Assembly (NCBI RefSeq): GCF_002006345.1
Contig: NZ_LZZM01000212.1
Span: 1-64,000, forward strand
Direction: 5' to 3'
From: Clostridium puniceum
GTDB taxonomy: Bacteria > Bacillota > Clostridia > Clostridiales > Clostridiaceae
Length of the DNA: 64,000 nt
The notes under the pieces were generated by a model. The model was not told where the DNA came from, ran no database searches, and saw nothing but the letters and a program-made list of their open reading frames with translations. Of the stretch, positions 53,912 through 62,647 are shown one piece after another (position 1 is the stretch's first letter; each line of letters begins with the position of its first letter). Both the position numbers and the translations under genes were made by a program.

Positions 53912-55108
53912 TTAATTATCTTCATATATATATTCTCTAGTCCATGGTAATTCATTATTCACTCCTTTAGTAAATAAGAATTGATGAATATAAATGTTAC
54001 CACATTTAAAAGATGCTGCACATGCATTTAAATATAATCTCCACATTCTTATAAAGGTTTCATCCTTAGTTTTACTTATTTCAGGTAATGCATTTTCAAA
54101 ATTTTCTGTCCAAATTTCTAAAGTTTTCCCATAATGTCTTCTAAGATCTTCTACATCAATTAAGTAAAGTTTTTCAGATGCTATGTGACAAATTAATTCT
54201 CTAACTGATGGTACGTAGCCACCTGGGAAAATATATTTATTAATCCACGAATTTGTTCCGCCTTCTTCATTATCTTCTTGAGCTGTTATACAATGAAGCA
54301 TTGATAATCCACCATCAGTCAACAGCTCATTAACTTTAGCAAAATATTCATTTAGATGATCTTTTCCAACATGTTCTACCATACCAACACTTACTACCCT
54401 GTCAAATTTTATGTCTTTTATTTCTCTATAGTCCATAAGTTGAACTTCAACAAGATTGCTTAAACCTTCTTCTTTTATTCTTTCTTGAACTCTAACAAAT
54501 TGTTCAGTACTTAGAGTTACACCTATAGCTTTAACCTTATATTTTTTAGCTGCATTAAGAATTAATTCGCCCCAGCCACACCCTATATCAAGTAATGTTT
54601 GACCTTCTTTTAATGATAATTTTTTTAAAATATGATTTACTTTATTTTCTTGAGCTTGATGCAAGGTATCATTAGGAGTCTTAAAATATGCACACGAGTA
54701 AGTCATGCTCTCATCCAACCATAACTTATAGAACTCATTTCCAATATCATAATGACTGTGAATATTTTCCTTACTACTTTTAAGATTATTTGAAGTTTTC
54801 TTAATTATATGTGCATATTTACTACTATTGCCTAGGAAGCTTTCCTTATTGTTATATATAGATGCTATAACATCTTCAATACTACCTACTATATCTATTT
54901 TTTTAGTCATATAAGCTTCACCAAAGGCTAGGGAAGGGTCACTAAGGATATCAGCTTTAGGAATAGGTTCATTAAAAATTATTTCGAATTTAGCTTCTCC
55001 TTCTCCTTCCTTATAACTTATAATTTCTCCATCCCAAAACTTAATTTTACAGGAATCAGAAAATAAATTTTTAAATATTGATTTATAAAATACTTTACCA
55101 ATAATCAT
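53912..55108 (-). CDS. cfa: Cyclopropane-fatty-acyl-phospholipid synthase
   Basis: The enzyme transfers a methylene group from S-adenosylmethionine to double bonds of membrane lipids. The 398 residues have an N-terminal lipid-binding region and then the methyltransferase core: HYDIGNEFY, TYSCAYF, SAM-binding LLDIGCGWGEL, VSVGMVEHVG, YIFPGGYVPS and the late WRLYLNACAASF segment. All of these are typical of Cfa, and the length is normal. It is a single gene with its own terminator. It has no evident tie to the peptide pathway. Confidence 0.95.
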   Translation of the reverse strand: MIIGKVFYKSIFKNLFSDSCKIKFWDGEIISYKEGEGEAKFEIIFNEPIPKADILSDPSLAFGEAYMTKKIDIVGSIEDVIASIYNNKESFLGNSSKYAHIIKKTSNNLKSSKENIHSHYDIGNEFYKLWLDESMTYSCAYFKTPNDTLHQAQENKVNHILKKLSLKEGQTLLDIGCGWGELILNAAKKYKVKAIGVTLSTEQFVRVQERIKEEGLSNLVEVQLMDYREIKDIKFDRVVSVGMVEHVGKDHLNEYFAKVNELLTDGGLSMLHCITAQEDNEEGGTNSWINKYIFPGGYVPSVRELICHIASEKLYLIDVEDLRRHYGKTLEIWTENFENALPEISKTKDETFIRMWRLYLNACAASFKCGNIYIHQFLFTKGVNNELPWTREYIYEDN

Positions 55109-55522
55109 AATAATTCTCCTTATTTTTATTATAGATTTCGCTATTATATAAATTATATGTATCTACTTTAGAATTGTATTTCTTTTTGAGAATATTTTTT
55201 ATGTTGATTTTAAATAAAATTGTGTCAAAGTAAAGCTTATAAATGTTATAAAACTAGCAATTTAATATGAATTTTTAACACACTAGTTTTGCTATCTATA
55301 AATTTGCTATCACAGGACTAAAAAAATTGAATTTTTCACACTATGGAAGCATATTGATAAATGTATAGCTCTTTTATTTAAAAAATAAATTCTTTTCACA
55401 GTATAAATTCCTACACACACTTACATGTGGAATATCACATACAATTATCTCAAAATCTTAGTATATGATATGTTTTTTTGCAAAAACCAAATTTTTAAAG
55501 TATAAGGAGGAAGGAAATTAAC
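55109..55522. other. Divergent intergenic region
   Basis: About 410 bp between the minus-strand cyclopropane synthase and the plus-strand acylase gene. It is AT-rich and must contain both promoters. The ribosome site AAGGAGGAAGG at its right end is strong. No riboswitch or operator was recognised. Confidence 0.4.
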
Positions 55523-56536
55523 ATGTGCACAGCAATAACGTTACAATCCGAACAGCGGGAAAACTTTTTGGGCAGAACCATGGATTTTTCTTATAATATT
55601 GAACCACAGCTTTATGTGATCCCACAATATTATGTATGGAATAATGTTTTAAACATGAATAATTTTTGTAACTACTATAGTTTTATAGGCATTGGACAGA
55701 AAAGTAATGGAATACTTGGCTTTTTTGATGGAGTAAATGAAAAAGGGTTTGCAGCAGCAACATTATATTTTGCAGGCTATGCCAAATACAAAACGTGGAC
55801 AAAATGTATGAAGAAGGAACCCGTTTCATCTTTAGATTTTCTCCATTATATTTTAGGAAGATGTGAATCAGTAAAAGAACTGAAAGAAATACTTCAAGAT
55901 GTATGTATCATAGGTCTACCGGATCCTATAACACAAACAATCGCACCTTTGCATTGGATTGCCACCGATAAAAGTGGAGAATGTGTTGTCATTGAACAAA
56001 CAGAAAGAGGTTTGGAGATATTCCAAAATCCAATGGGAGTTATGGCCAACAGTCCTGATTTCCAATGGCATATGACTAATTTAAGAAATTACATGGATGT
56101 ATCTCCAACACAGACTAGTGAGACCTACTGGGGAAAAGTTCAGTTAAAACCATTTGGTCAGGCCGGAGGAACTATACAGTTGCCAGGAGGTTACACCTCC
56201 CCAGAACGATTTGTAAGAACATCATATCAAAAAACACATATTCCAATACCTAAAGACGCGATAGATACAGTAATTACAGGTTTTCATATTATGGAAAGTG
56301 TTTCTATTCCAAAGGGGATTGTCGTAACAGATAGAGGAACTTATGATTATACAAAATACATTGCCTTCATGAATACAAACACTTGTCAATATTTCTTTAA
56401 AACTTATGATAATAATCAGATTGCAAGTGTAAGTCTTGACAATAGCTATAAAAATAACACACATCCAATCTTGCTTGGAAAATTAATGCGTCCAGTTATA
56501 TTTGAAAAAATGCAGAAATATTGTGTTAACAAATAA
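55523..56536 (+). CDS. Choloylglycine hydrolase / penicillin V acylase family amidase
   Basis: The 337-residue Ntn-hydrolase starts MCTA, so Cys2 becomes the catalytic N-terminal nucleophile after removal of Met. Other family features are GRTMDFSY (Arg18, Asp21), the ANSPDFQWH segment with its Asn/Asp, and YTSPERFVR near the active site. Members split bile salts, penicillin V or N-acyl homoserine lactones; the subgroup cannot be fixed by eye, although the tract N.PDF.WH...L fits both bile-salt and penicillin acylases. It is a single gene preceded by AAGGAGGAAGG. A role in removing an acyl cap from a peptide is possible only by analogy. Confidence 0.9.
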   Translation: MCTAITLQSEQRENFLGRTMDFSYNIEPQLYVIPQYYVWNNVLNMNNFCNYYSFIGIGQKSNGILGFFDGVNEKGFAAATLYFAGYAKYKTWTKCMKKEPVSSLDFLHYILGRCESVKELKEILQDVCIIGLPDPITQTIAPLHWIATDKSGECVVIEQTERGLEIFQNPMGVMANSPDFQWHMTNLRNYMDVSPTQTSETYWGKVQLKPFGQAGGTIQLPGGYTSPERFVRTSYQKTHIPIPKDAIDTVITGFHIMESVSIPKGIVVTDRGTYDYTKYIAFMNTNTCQYFFKTYDNNQIASVSLDNSYKNNTHPILLGKLMRPVIFEKMQKYCVNK

Positions 56537-57009
56537 TAAAGTTGTGAATTTCTTTTTAATTGCTTTTACTTAGGTTGTAATACCATCCACACTAATTTTG
56601 TTCTTAAGATCCTTGAGATACATTTAATAAATAGGATACATTTGTTAAACTTCTATGTAATATTTGAAATAAAAAATATTATATTACATTATGCCTATCC
56701 AATGTCAATCCGTAACTAGCAAACAGGGACAATTCATTTGCCGATTACGTCAAATGACTTTGTTATTAATTGCCTTTCTTTTTTATACTAAGCAAAAAAA
56801 GTCAGGCATCTCCAATCATTTTCTGATTAAAAACTCCTGACTTTTAACTGTAGATTTTGAATAAAGTTATATCAAAATTACATTTACAGATAGCTTAATA
56901 TTGTATAATTAACATAATAGCCATGCATTTATTATAAAATACTTAGAAATGTCTATCCAATTCTTCAGCCTTCTATAAAAGCATGACTTTTATTGTAAAT
57001 TATTAGCAT
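56537..57009. other. Intergenic region with shared terminator
   Basis: About 470 bp between the convergent acylase and riboflavin operons. Apart from the bidirectional hairpin at 56796-56845 and a weak AAAAGCATGACTTTT stem near 56980, nothing was recognised. Confidence 0.4.
56796..56845 (+). terminator. Bidirectional terminator
   Basis: AAAAAGTCAGG (56796-56806) pairs with CCTGACTTTT (56836-56845) around a loop. A-run on the left and T-run on the right let it serve the acylase gene on the plus strand and the riboflavin operon on the minus strand. Confidence 0.7.
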
Positions 57010-57474
57010 TTATTTTATATTATTCAATAAATTAGCCATTTCTATAGCTGAAACTGCGCATTCATAGCCCTTGTTTCCAGCTTTAGTTCCTGCTCTTTCA
57101 ATAGCTTGTTCTATAGTATTTGTTGTAAGCACACCAAATATTACCGGTTTTTCACTTTCAAGGGAAACATGCGCAATTCCTTTAGATACTTCTGAACAAA
57201 CATAATCATAATGTGAAGTTGCTCCTTTTATTACAGCTCCTAAACAAATAACTGCATCATACTTAGAATTTTTCGCCATTTTTTTAGCTACTAGTGGGAT
57301 CTCAAAAGCACCTGGAACCCATGTAATATCAATCTCTTCTTCACTAGCACCATGTCTTTTTAGTCCATCTAATGCACCTTCTAAAAGCTTACTACCAATA
57401 AATTCATTAAATCTTCCTACTACAATTCCAAACTTTAATCCTTTTGATACTAAATTTCCTTCAAATATGTTCAT
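57010..57474 (-). CDS. ribH: 6,7-dimethyl-8-ribityllumazine synthase
   Basis: It makes lumazine from the ribityl-aminouracil and dihydroxybutanone phosphate. The 154 residues match RibH throughout: [32 protein letters not shown] with the catalytic His, and [17 protein letters not shown]. Length is normal. It is last in the rib operon, 42 bp after ribBA, and ATGGAGG lies just before the ATG. Confidence 0.97.
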   Translation of the reverse strand: MNIFEGNLVSKGLKFGIVVGRFNEFIGSKLLEGALDGLKRHGASEEEIDITWVPGAFEIPLVAKKMAKNSKYDAVICLGAVIKGATSHYDYVCSEVSKGIAHVSLESEKPVIFGVLTTNTIEQAIERAGTKAGNKGYECAVSAIEMANLLNNIK

Positions 57475-57516
57475 TATATTTCCTCCATGTATTCAAATTA
57501 TTTTATATTGAAATTT

Positions 57517-58710
57517 TTAGATATTTAATAAATGATTCATTCTCTCTTTCTTTGTTATTAAATAAAATTTATCATTTTTATTTGCAGGTATTTGAATTGA
57601 AACTCTTTCAACCACTTTAATATTATTTTTTTCAAGACCTTCTATTTTAGCTGGATTATTTGTAATTAATCTAACATTACTTATACCTAAAATCTTCAGC
57701 ATATCTGCACTTATTTTATAATCTCTCATATCTTCTTTAAAACCTAAAGCTAAATTAGCATCTACTGTATCTAAGCCTGTATCTTGCAATTCATACGCCT
57801 TTAGTTTATTTAAAAGACCTATTCCTCTTCCTTCCTGCCTCATGTATAGGAGTATTCCTCTTTCTTCCTTTGCTATCATCTCCATCGCTGCTTCATATTG
57901 CTCACCACAATCACATTTCGTAGAGCCTAAAGCATCTCCAGTTAAGCATTCAGAATGAATTCTAACAAGCATTGGCTCACTACTTGTAATATCGCCTTTA
58001 ATTAAAGCCAGATGGCATTTTGATGAATTTTTTTCGTTAAATCCCAATGCTTTAAAATCTCCATATTTAGTTGGAAGTTTAGTTTCTACTTCTCTAGTTA
58101 TACTTAAATGCTCTTGTTGTCTATATTCAATCAAATCTTCTATTGTTAAAATTTTCAAATCATGTTCTTTGGCAAACTTAAATAAGTCATCTCGTCTAGC
58201 CATAGTTCCATCATCATTTGTTATTTCACATATAACTGCTGCACCTTTAAAACCTGCAAGTTTTGCTAAATCTATTGATGCTTCTGTATGCCCTTTTCTT
58301 TCAAGAACACCACCATTCTTAGCTATTAATGGGAATACATGCCCTGGTCTTCTAAATTCATCTTTTTCTGTAGCAGTTAGAAGTTTATTTATCGTATAAG
58401 CTCTTTCAAAAGCTGATATTCCTGTTGTCGTGTCTTTGTGATCTATACTAACCGTAAATGCTGTCTCATGATTATCTGTATTTTCTTCAACCATTGGATT
58501 TAAGCCTAATTTAATTGCAATTTCTTCTTCTACTGGCGCACAAAGTAAACCTCTTGCATACTTAATCATAAAATTAATATTTTCTCCAGTTGCTACTTCT
58601 GCTGGAATCACTATATCTCCTTCATTTTCCCTTCCTTCATCATCAACAACTATCACCATTTTTCCTGCCTTAATGTCTTTTAATCCTTCTTCTATACTAT
58701 TAAACTTCAT
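57517..58710 (-). CDS. ribBA: Bifunctional DHBP synthase / GTP cyclohydrolase II
   Basis: The ATG at 58710 is chosen because AGGAG sits eight bases upstream; an in-frame ATG seven codons earlier lacks a site. Residues ~1-200 are 3,4-dihydroxy-2-butanone 4-phosphate synthase, with VDDEGRENEGD, RPGHVFPL and HTEASIDLA. Residues ~205-397 are GTP cyclohydrolase II, with VRIHSECLTGDALGS and the zinc site CDCGEQ, then RQEGRGIGL. The protein supplies both precursors of lumazine. Gap of 207 bp to ribE upstream. Confidence 0.97.
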   Translation of the reverse strand: MKFNSIEEGLKDIKAGKMVIVVDDEGRENEGDIVIPAEVATGENINFMIKYARGLLCAPVEEEIAIKLGLNPMVEENTDNHETAFTVSIDHKDTTTGISAFERAYTINKLLTATEKDEFRRPGHVFPLIAKNGGVLERKGHTEASIDLAKLAGFKGAAVICEITNDDGTMARRDDLFKFAKEHDLKILTIEDLIEYRQQEHLSITREVETKLPTKYGDFKALGFNEKNSSKCHLALIKGDITSSEPMLVRIHSECLTGDALGSTKCDCGEQYEAAMEMIAKEERGILLYMRQEGRGIGLLNKLKAYELQDTGLDTVDANLALGFKEDMRDYKISADMLKILGISNVRLITNNPAKIEGLEKNNIKVVERVSIQIPANKNDKFYLITKKERMNHLLNI

Positions 58711-58917
58711 ATTTATATCTCCTGACTTCATTTATATTTATATAATTTTTAGTAAAAGTTAAAGCTTTTTATTATGTAATTAAATTTTCAATAATTAAAA
58801 ATACTAAATTAATCAAAACTTAAAAATAGCTCTTTTAAGAATTATAAAAATGTATTTTTATAAAATCTCCGCCTTTTCATCCTCAACTGTTAACTTTAAT
58901 TATTAACTGTTAACTGA

Positions 58918-59571
58918 TTAAAAGCCGCTATTTTTTAGAAAATCCATACCAATATCATGTTTTTTAACTTCTTCATCTTCATTTTTTCCACTAAATAATT
59001 TTTCAATATATTTTCCTACTAAATCACATTCTAAATTTACTACTGAATTAATTTTTTTATATGGCAGAATAGTATTATCCAAAGTATGTGGTATAACTGA
59101 AACCTTAAACACTTCTTCATCAACATAAGCAACAGTTAAGCTCATACCATCTATTCCTATGGAGCCTTTATATATAATGTATCTTAAAACTTCTCTAGGA
59201 GCAGAAATAGTAAACCAGGTTCCATCCATTTCTTGTTTTATTGAAATTATTCTACCAATACCATCTATATGTCCACTCACAATATGTCCACCAAGTCTAT
59301 CACTCAACCTTAAAGCTCTTTCAAGATTTAGTTTATCTCCAACCTTAAGACTTCCTAAATTACTTTTAGCTAAAGTTTCTCCCATTACTTCTGCCTTAAA
59401 AGAATTATAAGTTTTTTCCTTAACGGTTAAACAAACTCCATTGGTAGCTATACTGTCACCTATTTTAGTTTCCTCTAAAACATTTCTGCATTTAATCTCC
59501 ATTACTCCAAAACCATTACCTAAATTAATTTGTTGTAGTATTCCAACCTCTTCAATTATCCCAGTAAACAT
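58918..59571 (-). CDS. ribE: Riboflavin synthase, alpha chain
   Basis: It forms riboflavin by dismutation of two lumazine molecules. The 217 residues show the two-fold internal repeat of the family: MFTGIIEEVG with ATNGVCLTV and GDKLNLERAL in the first barrel, then GHIVSGHIDGIG and SIGIDGMSLTV in the second. The C-terminal tail (KNEDEEVKKHDIGMDFL) is normal. AAGGAGGAAAGG precedes the ATG, 13 bp after ribD. Confidence 0.96.
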   Translation of the reverse strand: MFTGIIEEVGILQQINLGNGFGVMEIKCRNVLEETKIGDSIATNGVCLTVKEKTYNSFKAEVMGETLAKSNLGSLKVGDKLNLERALRLSDRLGGHIVSGHIDGIGRIISIKQEMDGTWFTISAPREVLRYIIYKGSIGIDGMSLTVAYVDEEVFKVSVIPHTLDNTILPYKKINSVVNLECDLVGKYIEKLFSGKNEDEEVKKHDIGMDFLKNSGF

Positions 59572-59584
59572 CCTTTCCTCCTTA

Positions 59585-60673
59585 TTATTTTTTTCTTATA
59601 TATCCCTCTATGACTAAATCTCTTCCAGTTTTTCTATATCTCATATCAGTCAATTGAACTGCTTCCTCTAATTGCGAAAATCCTTGGCCTGCTATACTAC
59701 TTGTACTCTTTTCTCCTCCTAATATTTTAGGAGCAATATAAACTATGACTTTATCAACAATGTCTTCTTCCAAAGCTGAAAAATTTAGTGTTCCTCCACC
59801 TTCAATGAGTATTGAATCTATACCTTCTTGTCCAAGTTTTTTAACAACTTCTTTTAAATCCACTTTCTTATTCTTACTTGGAACTTCTATAATTTTAATG
59901 CCTAAATCGCTTAAAATTTGCTTTTTATTTTCATCCGCACTGAATGTAGTTGCTACAATAGTATTTTTATCTTGGTTTTTAATTACCTTTGAACTTAACG
60001 GAATTCTAAGCTTAGTATCTACAATAATCCTAATTAAACTTTTTTCATTATTAATTCTACAGGTAAGCTCTGGATCATCAGCAATAACTGTATTTACTCC
60101 TACCATAATTGAATGTAGTCTGTTCCTTAAATTCTGCGAATCTTCTCTCGATTCTTTAGAAGTAATCCATTTAGAGTCCCCACTATAAGTTGCTATTTTC
60201 CCATCTAGTGACATTCCACTTTTTAAAATCACAAAAGGTATTTTTGATGTAATATATTTTATAAAAATCTCATTCAATTTTTTACAGTCCTCTTCCTTGA
60301 CTCCAACTATAACCTCAATTCCATGTTGCTTTAATCTTTCTACACTCTTTCCTTCAACTAGTTCATTTGGATCTAGCATTCCTATTACAACCTTTTTGAA
60401 TTTATTTTGTATTAACAAATCTACGCACGGTGGTGTTTTTCCGTAATGTGCACAAGGCTCCAATGTAATGTAAATTGTACTTCCTTCTACATCTTTTGTT
60501 GCGTTTTTCACAGCATTTCTTTCTGCATGTGCTCCTCCATAACACTCATGATATCCTTCTCCAATTATTTCATTATTCTTAACTATAACGGCACCAACTA
60601 ATGGATTTGGATTTACTCTTCCTATTCCTCTTTTAGCTAATTCTAACGCTCTCTCCATATACTTTTCTTCCAA
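59585..60673 (-). CDS. ribD: Bifunctional deaminase / reductase of riboflavin synthesis
   Basis: Residues ~1-145 are the zinc deaminase, with HAERNAV and the PCAHYGKTPPC zinc motif. Residues ~146-362 are the NADPH reductase, with LKSGMSLDGKIAT, SKWITS and LIEGGGTLN. The start is a TTG at 60673 preceded by AGGAGGTG at nine bases; the first ATG is five codons further in and too far from that site. It opens the rib operon, downstream of the promoter and Fur-like box at 60789-60817. Confidence 0.95.
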   Translation of the reverse strand: MEEKYMERALELAKRGIGRVNPNPLVGAVIVKNNEIIGEGYHECYGGAHAERNAVKNATKDVEGSTIYITLEPCAHYGKTPPCVDLLIQNKFKKVVIGMLDPNELVEGKSVERLKQHGIEVIVGVKEEDCKKLNEIFIKYITSKIPFVILKSGMSLDGKIATYSGDSKWITSKESREDSQNLRNRLHSIMVGVNTVIADDPELTCRINNEKSLIRIIVDTKLRIPLSSKVIKNQDKNTIVATTFSADENKKQILSDLGIKIIEVPSKNKKVDLKEVVKKLGQEGIDSILIEGGGTLNFSALEEDIVDKVIVYIAPKILGGEKSTSSIAGQGFSQLEEAVQLTDMRYRKTGRDLVIEGYIRKK

Positions 60674-60990
60674 GAATTATCACCTCCTATTTAAAATATA
60701 TGAAATAAAATAATAAGCATTTTTGTTTTTTATATAGTTTAAATTGCAAAAATATTCCTAGATAGTTATTTAAATACAGGTCTCTTGTATGTTATCGAAA
60801 ATAATTCTCATTGTCAATCAGATAAAAAAAGGTTATATTTATATAGTAGATGTTTTCTATTCCTATATATTCAAATATTATCTAAATTTAGTTACAACTG
60901 TTATAACGATATTTAGGAACAATAAAAAGATATATCAGGACTTTAATTTTATCTATAATTAAAATATAGCTACGTATTGGAGGGATTAAT
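60674..60990. other. Divergent regulatory region of the rib operon and AraC gene
   Basis: About 317 bp. On the minus strand the rib leader (~110 bases) shows none of the conserved FMN-riboswitch blocks. The promoter and Fur-like palindrome are entered separately. On the plus strand the AraC gene is served by GGAGGG at ~60979. Confidence 0.5.
60789..60817 (-). promoter_or_regulatory. rib operon promoter with embedded Fur-box-like palindrome
   Basis: On the minus strand TTGACA (60817-60812), 17 bases, TAACAT (60794-60789). The spacer contains TGAGAAT-T-ATTTTCG (60810-60796), which matches the 7-1-7 Fur consensus TGATAAT-N-ATTATCA at 11 of 14 paired positions. A repressor bound there would block polymerase. 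Iron-responsive riboflavin production is reported for C. acetobutylicum fur mutants, which supports the reading. Confidence 0.6.
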
Positions 60991-61995
60991 TTGTTTAATA
61001 ATATAGAATCTGATTATGTTCATGAAAAAGGATATGGTTTCATAATTGATAAAATTTATTTTTATAAAGAGAAGAAAAATAAAGGTGAATTTTTTTATCC
61101 TTTATCTAAATATGGACAAGGTTTTATTTATCAAATCAATCCTTGCCATGGTTTATTTATATCTGTTGGCGACTGGCTTCCTTATATATCTATGGAATAC
61201 CATTATCAATTTAATTCAATGTTTATGGAAATATATTTAATTGAATCAGGCAATATTGTTTTAATTCAAAATGGAAAAAAATCATATCATGTTTCTAAAG
61301 GAATAAATTTATATTTAAATAAAACTAAAAAAGGACGCATTTATTATAAAGAAAATACTCCTATAAAATATGTAGGTATTCTTATTTCTGAAGATTTTAT
61401 AAAACATAGTATTGAAAAAAGATTTTCTAAAGAAGATTTTGACTTTGAACAAATTTACAAATGGAAGCCATTAAATTATGATACTCCAGAAATAAACTTA
61501 TTATTTTTGCAGATAAAGAAAAAACTCTTAACATATGAAAACTCTCGTTTATTTTATGAAAGTAAAGTTGGAGAACTTCTCTCGATTATAATGATTAATT
61601 TTAATAATGAAAAAAAGTGCTTAAGAAATAAATCTACTTCAATTTCTTCAAATGATTTAAAATGCCTACAATTAGTTAAATCTGAAATTGATAATAATAT
61701 TAGCAATCCACCAGATATTTTTCACTTATGCAAAATAGCAGCAATGGGTAAAACAAAACTTAGGGAATCATTTAAAAATGTATATAATATGCCCATTGGT
61801 GAATATATTCGTATTAGCAAAATGAAATATGCATTGATACTTATTGATAATAATTCCCTTACAATTGAGGATATTGCACACAATTTAGGATATTTAAGTA
61901 CAAGTAAATTCTCTATAACATTTAAAAAAATATACGGTGATACTCCAATTGCATACCGCAAAAATATTCTCATGCAACAAAAAATCTCCAAATAA
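60991..61995 (+). CDS. AraC-family transcriptional regulator
   Basis: The 334-residue protein starts at a TTG preceded by GGAGGG. The N-terminal ~210 residues form an unassigned cupin-like sensing part. The last ~100 residues are the two helix-turn-helix AraC domain: IFHLCKIAAMGKTKLRESFKN for the first, and IEDIAHNLGYLSTSKFSITFKKIYGDTP for the second, the usual family signature. This type of AraC protein in Gram-positives often controls iron or siderophore uptake. Divergence from a Fur-like-controlled operon fits but does not prove such a role. Its stop overlaps a terminator. Confidence 0.88.
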   Translation: MFNNIESDYVHEKGYGFIIDKIYFYKEKKNKGEFFYPLSKYGQGFIYQINPCHGLFISVGDWLPYISMEYHYQFNSMFMEIYLIESGNIVLIQNGKKSYHVSKGINLYLNKTKKGRIYYKENTPIKYVGILISEDFIKHSIEKRFSKEDFDFEQIYKWKPLNYDTPEINLLFLQIKKKLLTYENSRLFYESKVGELLSIIMINFNNEKKCLRNKSTSISSNDLKCLQLVKSEIDNNISNPPDIFHLCKIAAMGKTKLRESFKNVYNMPIGEYIRISKMKYALILIDNNSLTIEDIAHNLGYLSTSKFSITFKKIYGDTPIAYRKNILMQQKISK

Positions 61996-62013
61996 AATTT
62001 GGAGATTTTTTGT
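61981..62013 (+). terminator. Terminator overlapping the end of the AraC gene
   Basis: AAAATCTCCAAAT pairs with ATTTGGAGATTTT over a short loop and is followed by TTTTTTG. The first arm lies within the last codons of the AraC gene. Read on the minus strand it also lies where the broken dedA gene should end. Confidence 0.75.
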
Positions 62014-62633
62014 TTTCTATTTTTTAATAAAGTAGAAATTATACCAGGAGATATTGAAATGATTATAATAAATAAAATCACAAGTTCAAAGTTGTTTGAG
62101 ACAATAGGCATGTTTCCAAAAAAATAACCGCCCATGATAAATAAGGCTACCCAAGGTATACCTCCGATCATATTATATAAAATAAAACTAGTAAATTTGA
62201 CATTTGCTACCCCTGCAATAAATGGAATAAAAGTTCTTACTAGAGGTATGAATTTAGCAATAATTATCGTTTTTCCACCATGGGCATCCTAAAAATTTTG
62301 TGCTCTTTCTATATGCTTTTTATTAAAAATTATAGAATTATTACTTTTGAAAATTTTTATTCCAAATCTTTTTCCTATGTAATAATTTACCGATTCTCCT
62401 ATAACATTTGAAATCATCAATAATAATGTTATTTTCCAAATATTCAAAGCTCCCATTGCTGCTAAAGTTCCAGTAACGAATAATAAAGATTCTTCTGGAA
62501 GAAAAGGTGCCATAAATAGTCCAGTTTCACAAAATACTATTGCAAATAAAAATAAGTAAGTATAGTTATCGTAATTTTTTACGAATTCAAGGAGAAAAGT
62601 ATCAAGTGAAAGACTTAAAGTATGCAGAAACAT
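62010..62633 (-). pseudogene. DedA-family membrane protein gene, broken by an amber codon
   Basis: The frame encodes a standard DedA protein: ETGLFMAPFLPEESLLF, then GESVNYYIGKRFG, and after the break DAHGGKTIIIAKFIPLVRTFIPFIAGV and IPWVALFIMGGYFFGN. In the middle a TAG (62289-62291) stands where relatives have an aromatic residue (NF-stop-DAHGG), so two open frames of one gene lie in the same phase. In addition the C-terminal half has no stop of its own: it runs through the AraC terminator and antisense into that gene. AGGAG nine bases before the ATG at 62633 shows the original start. It follows the MprF-type gene by a few bases. DedA proteins are lipid-carrier flippases tied to envelope integrity. 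Confidence 0.8.
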
Positions 62634-62647
62634 TATCAAAAACTCCT

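Noticed and set aside
60674-60800. FMN (RFN) riboswitch before ribD
   Set aside because: Expected in Firmicutes, but the conserved blocks (such as the GGGGCAGGG and CCCGACCGGCGGT parts) are absent on both strands.
61722-62009. Extension of the dedA frame antisense through araC
   Set aside because: The last ~95 codons overlap a well-supported AraC gene and its terminator and do not resemble DedA; they are read-through of a gene that lost its stop.
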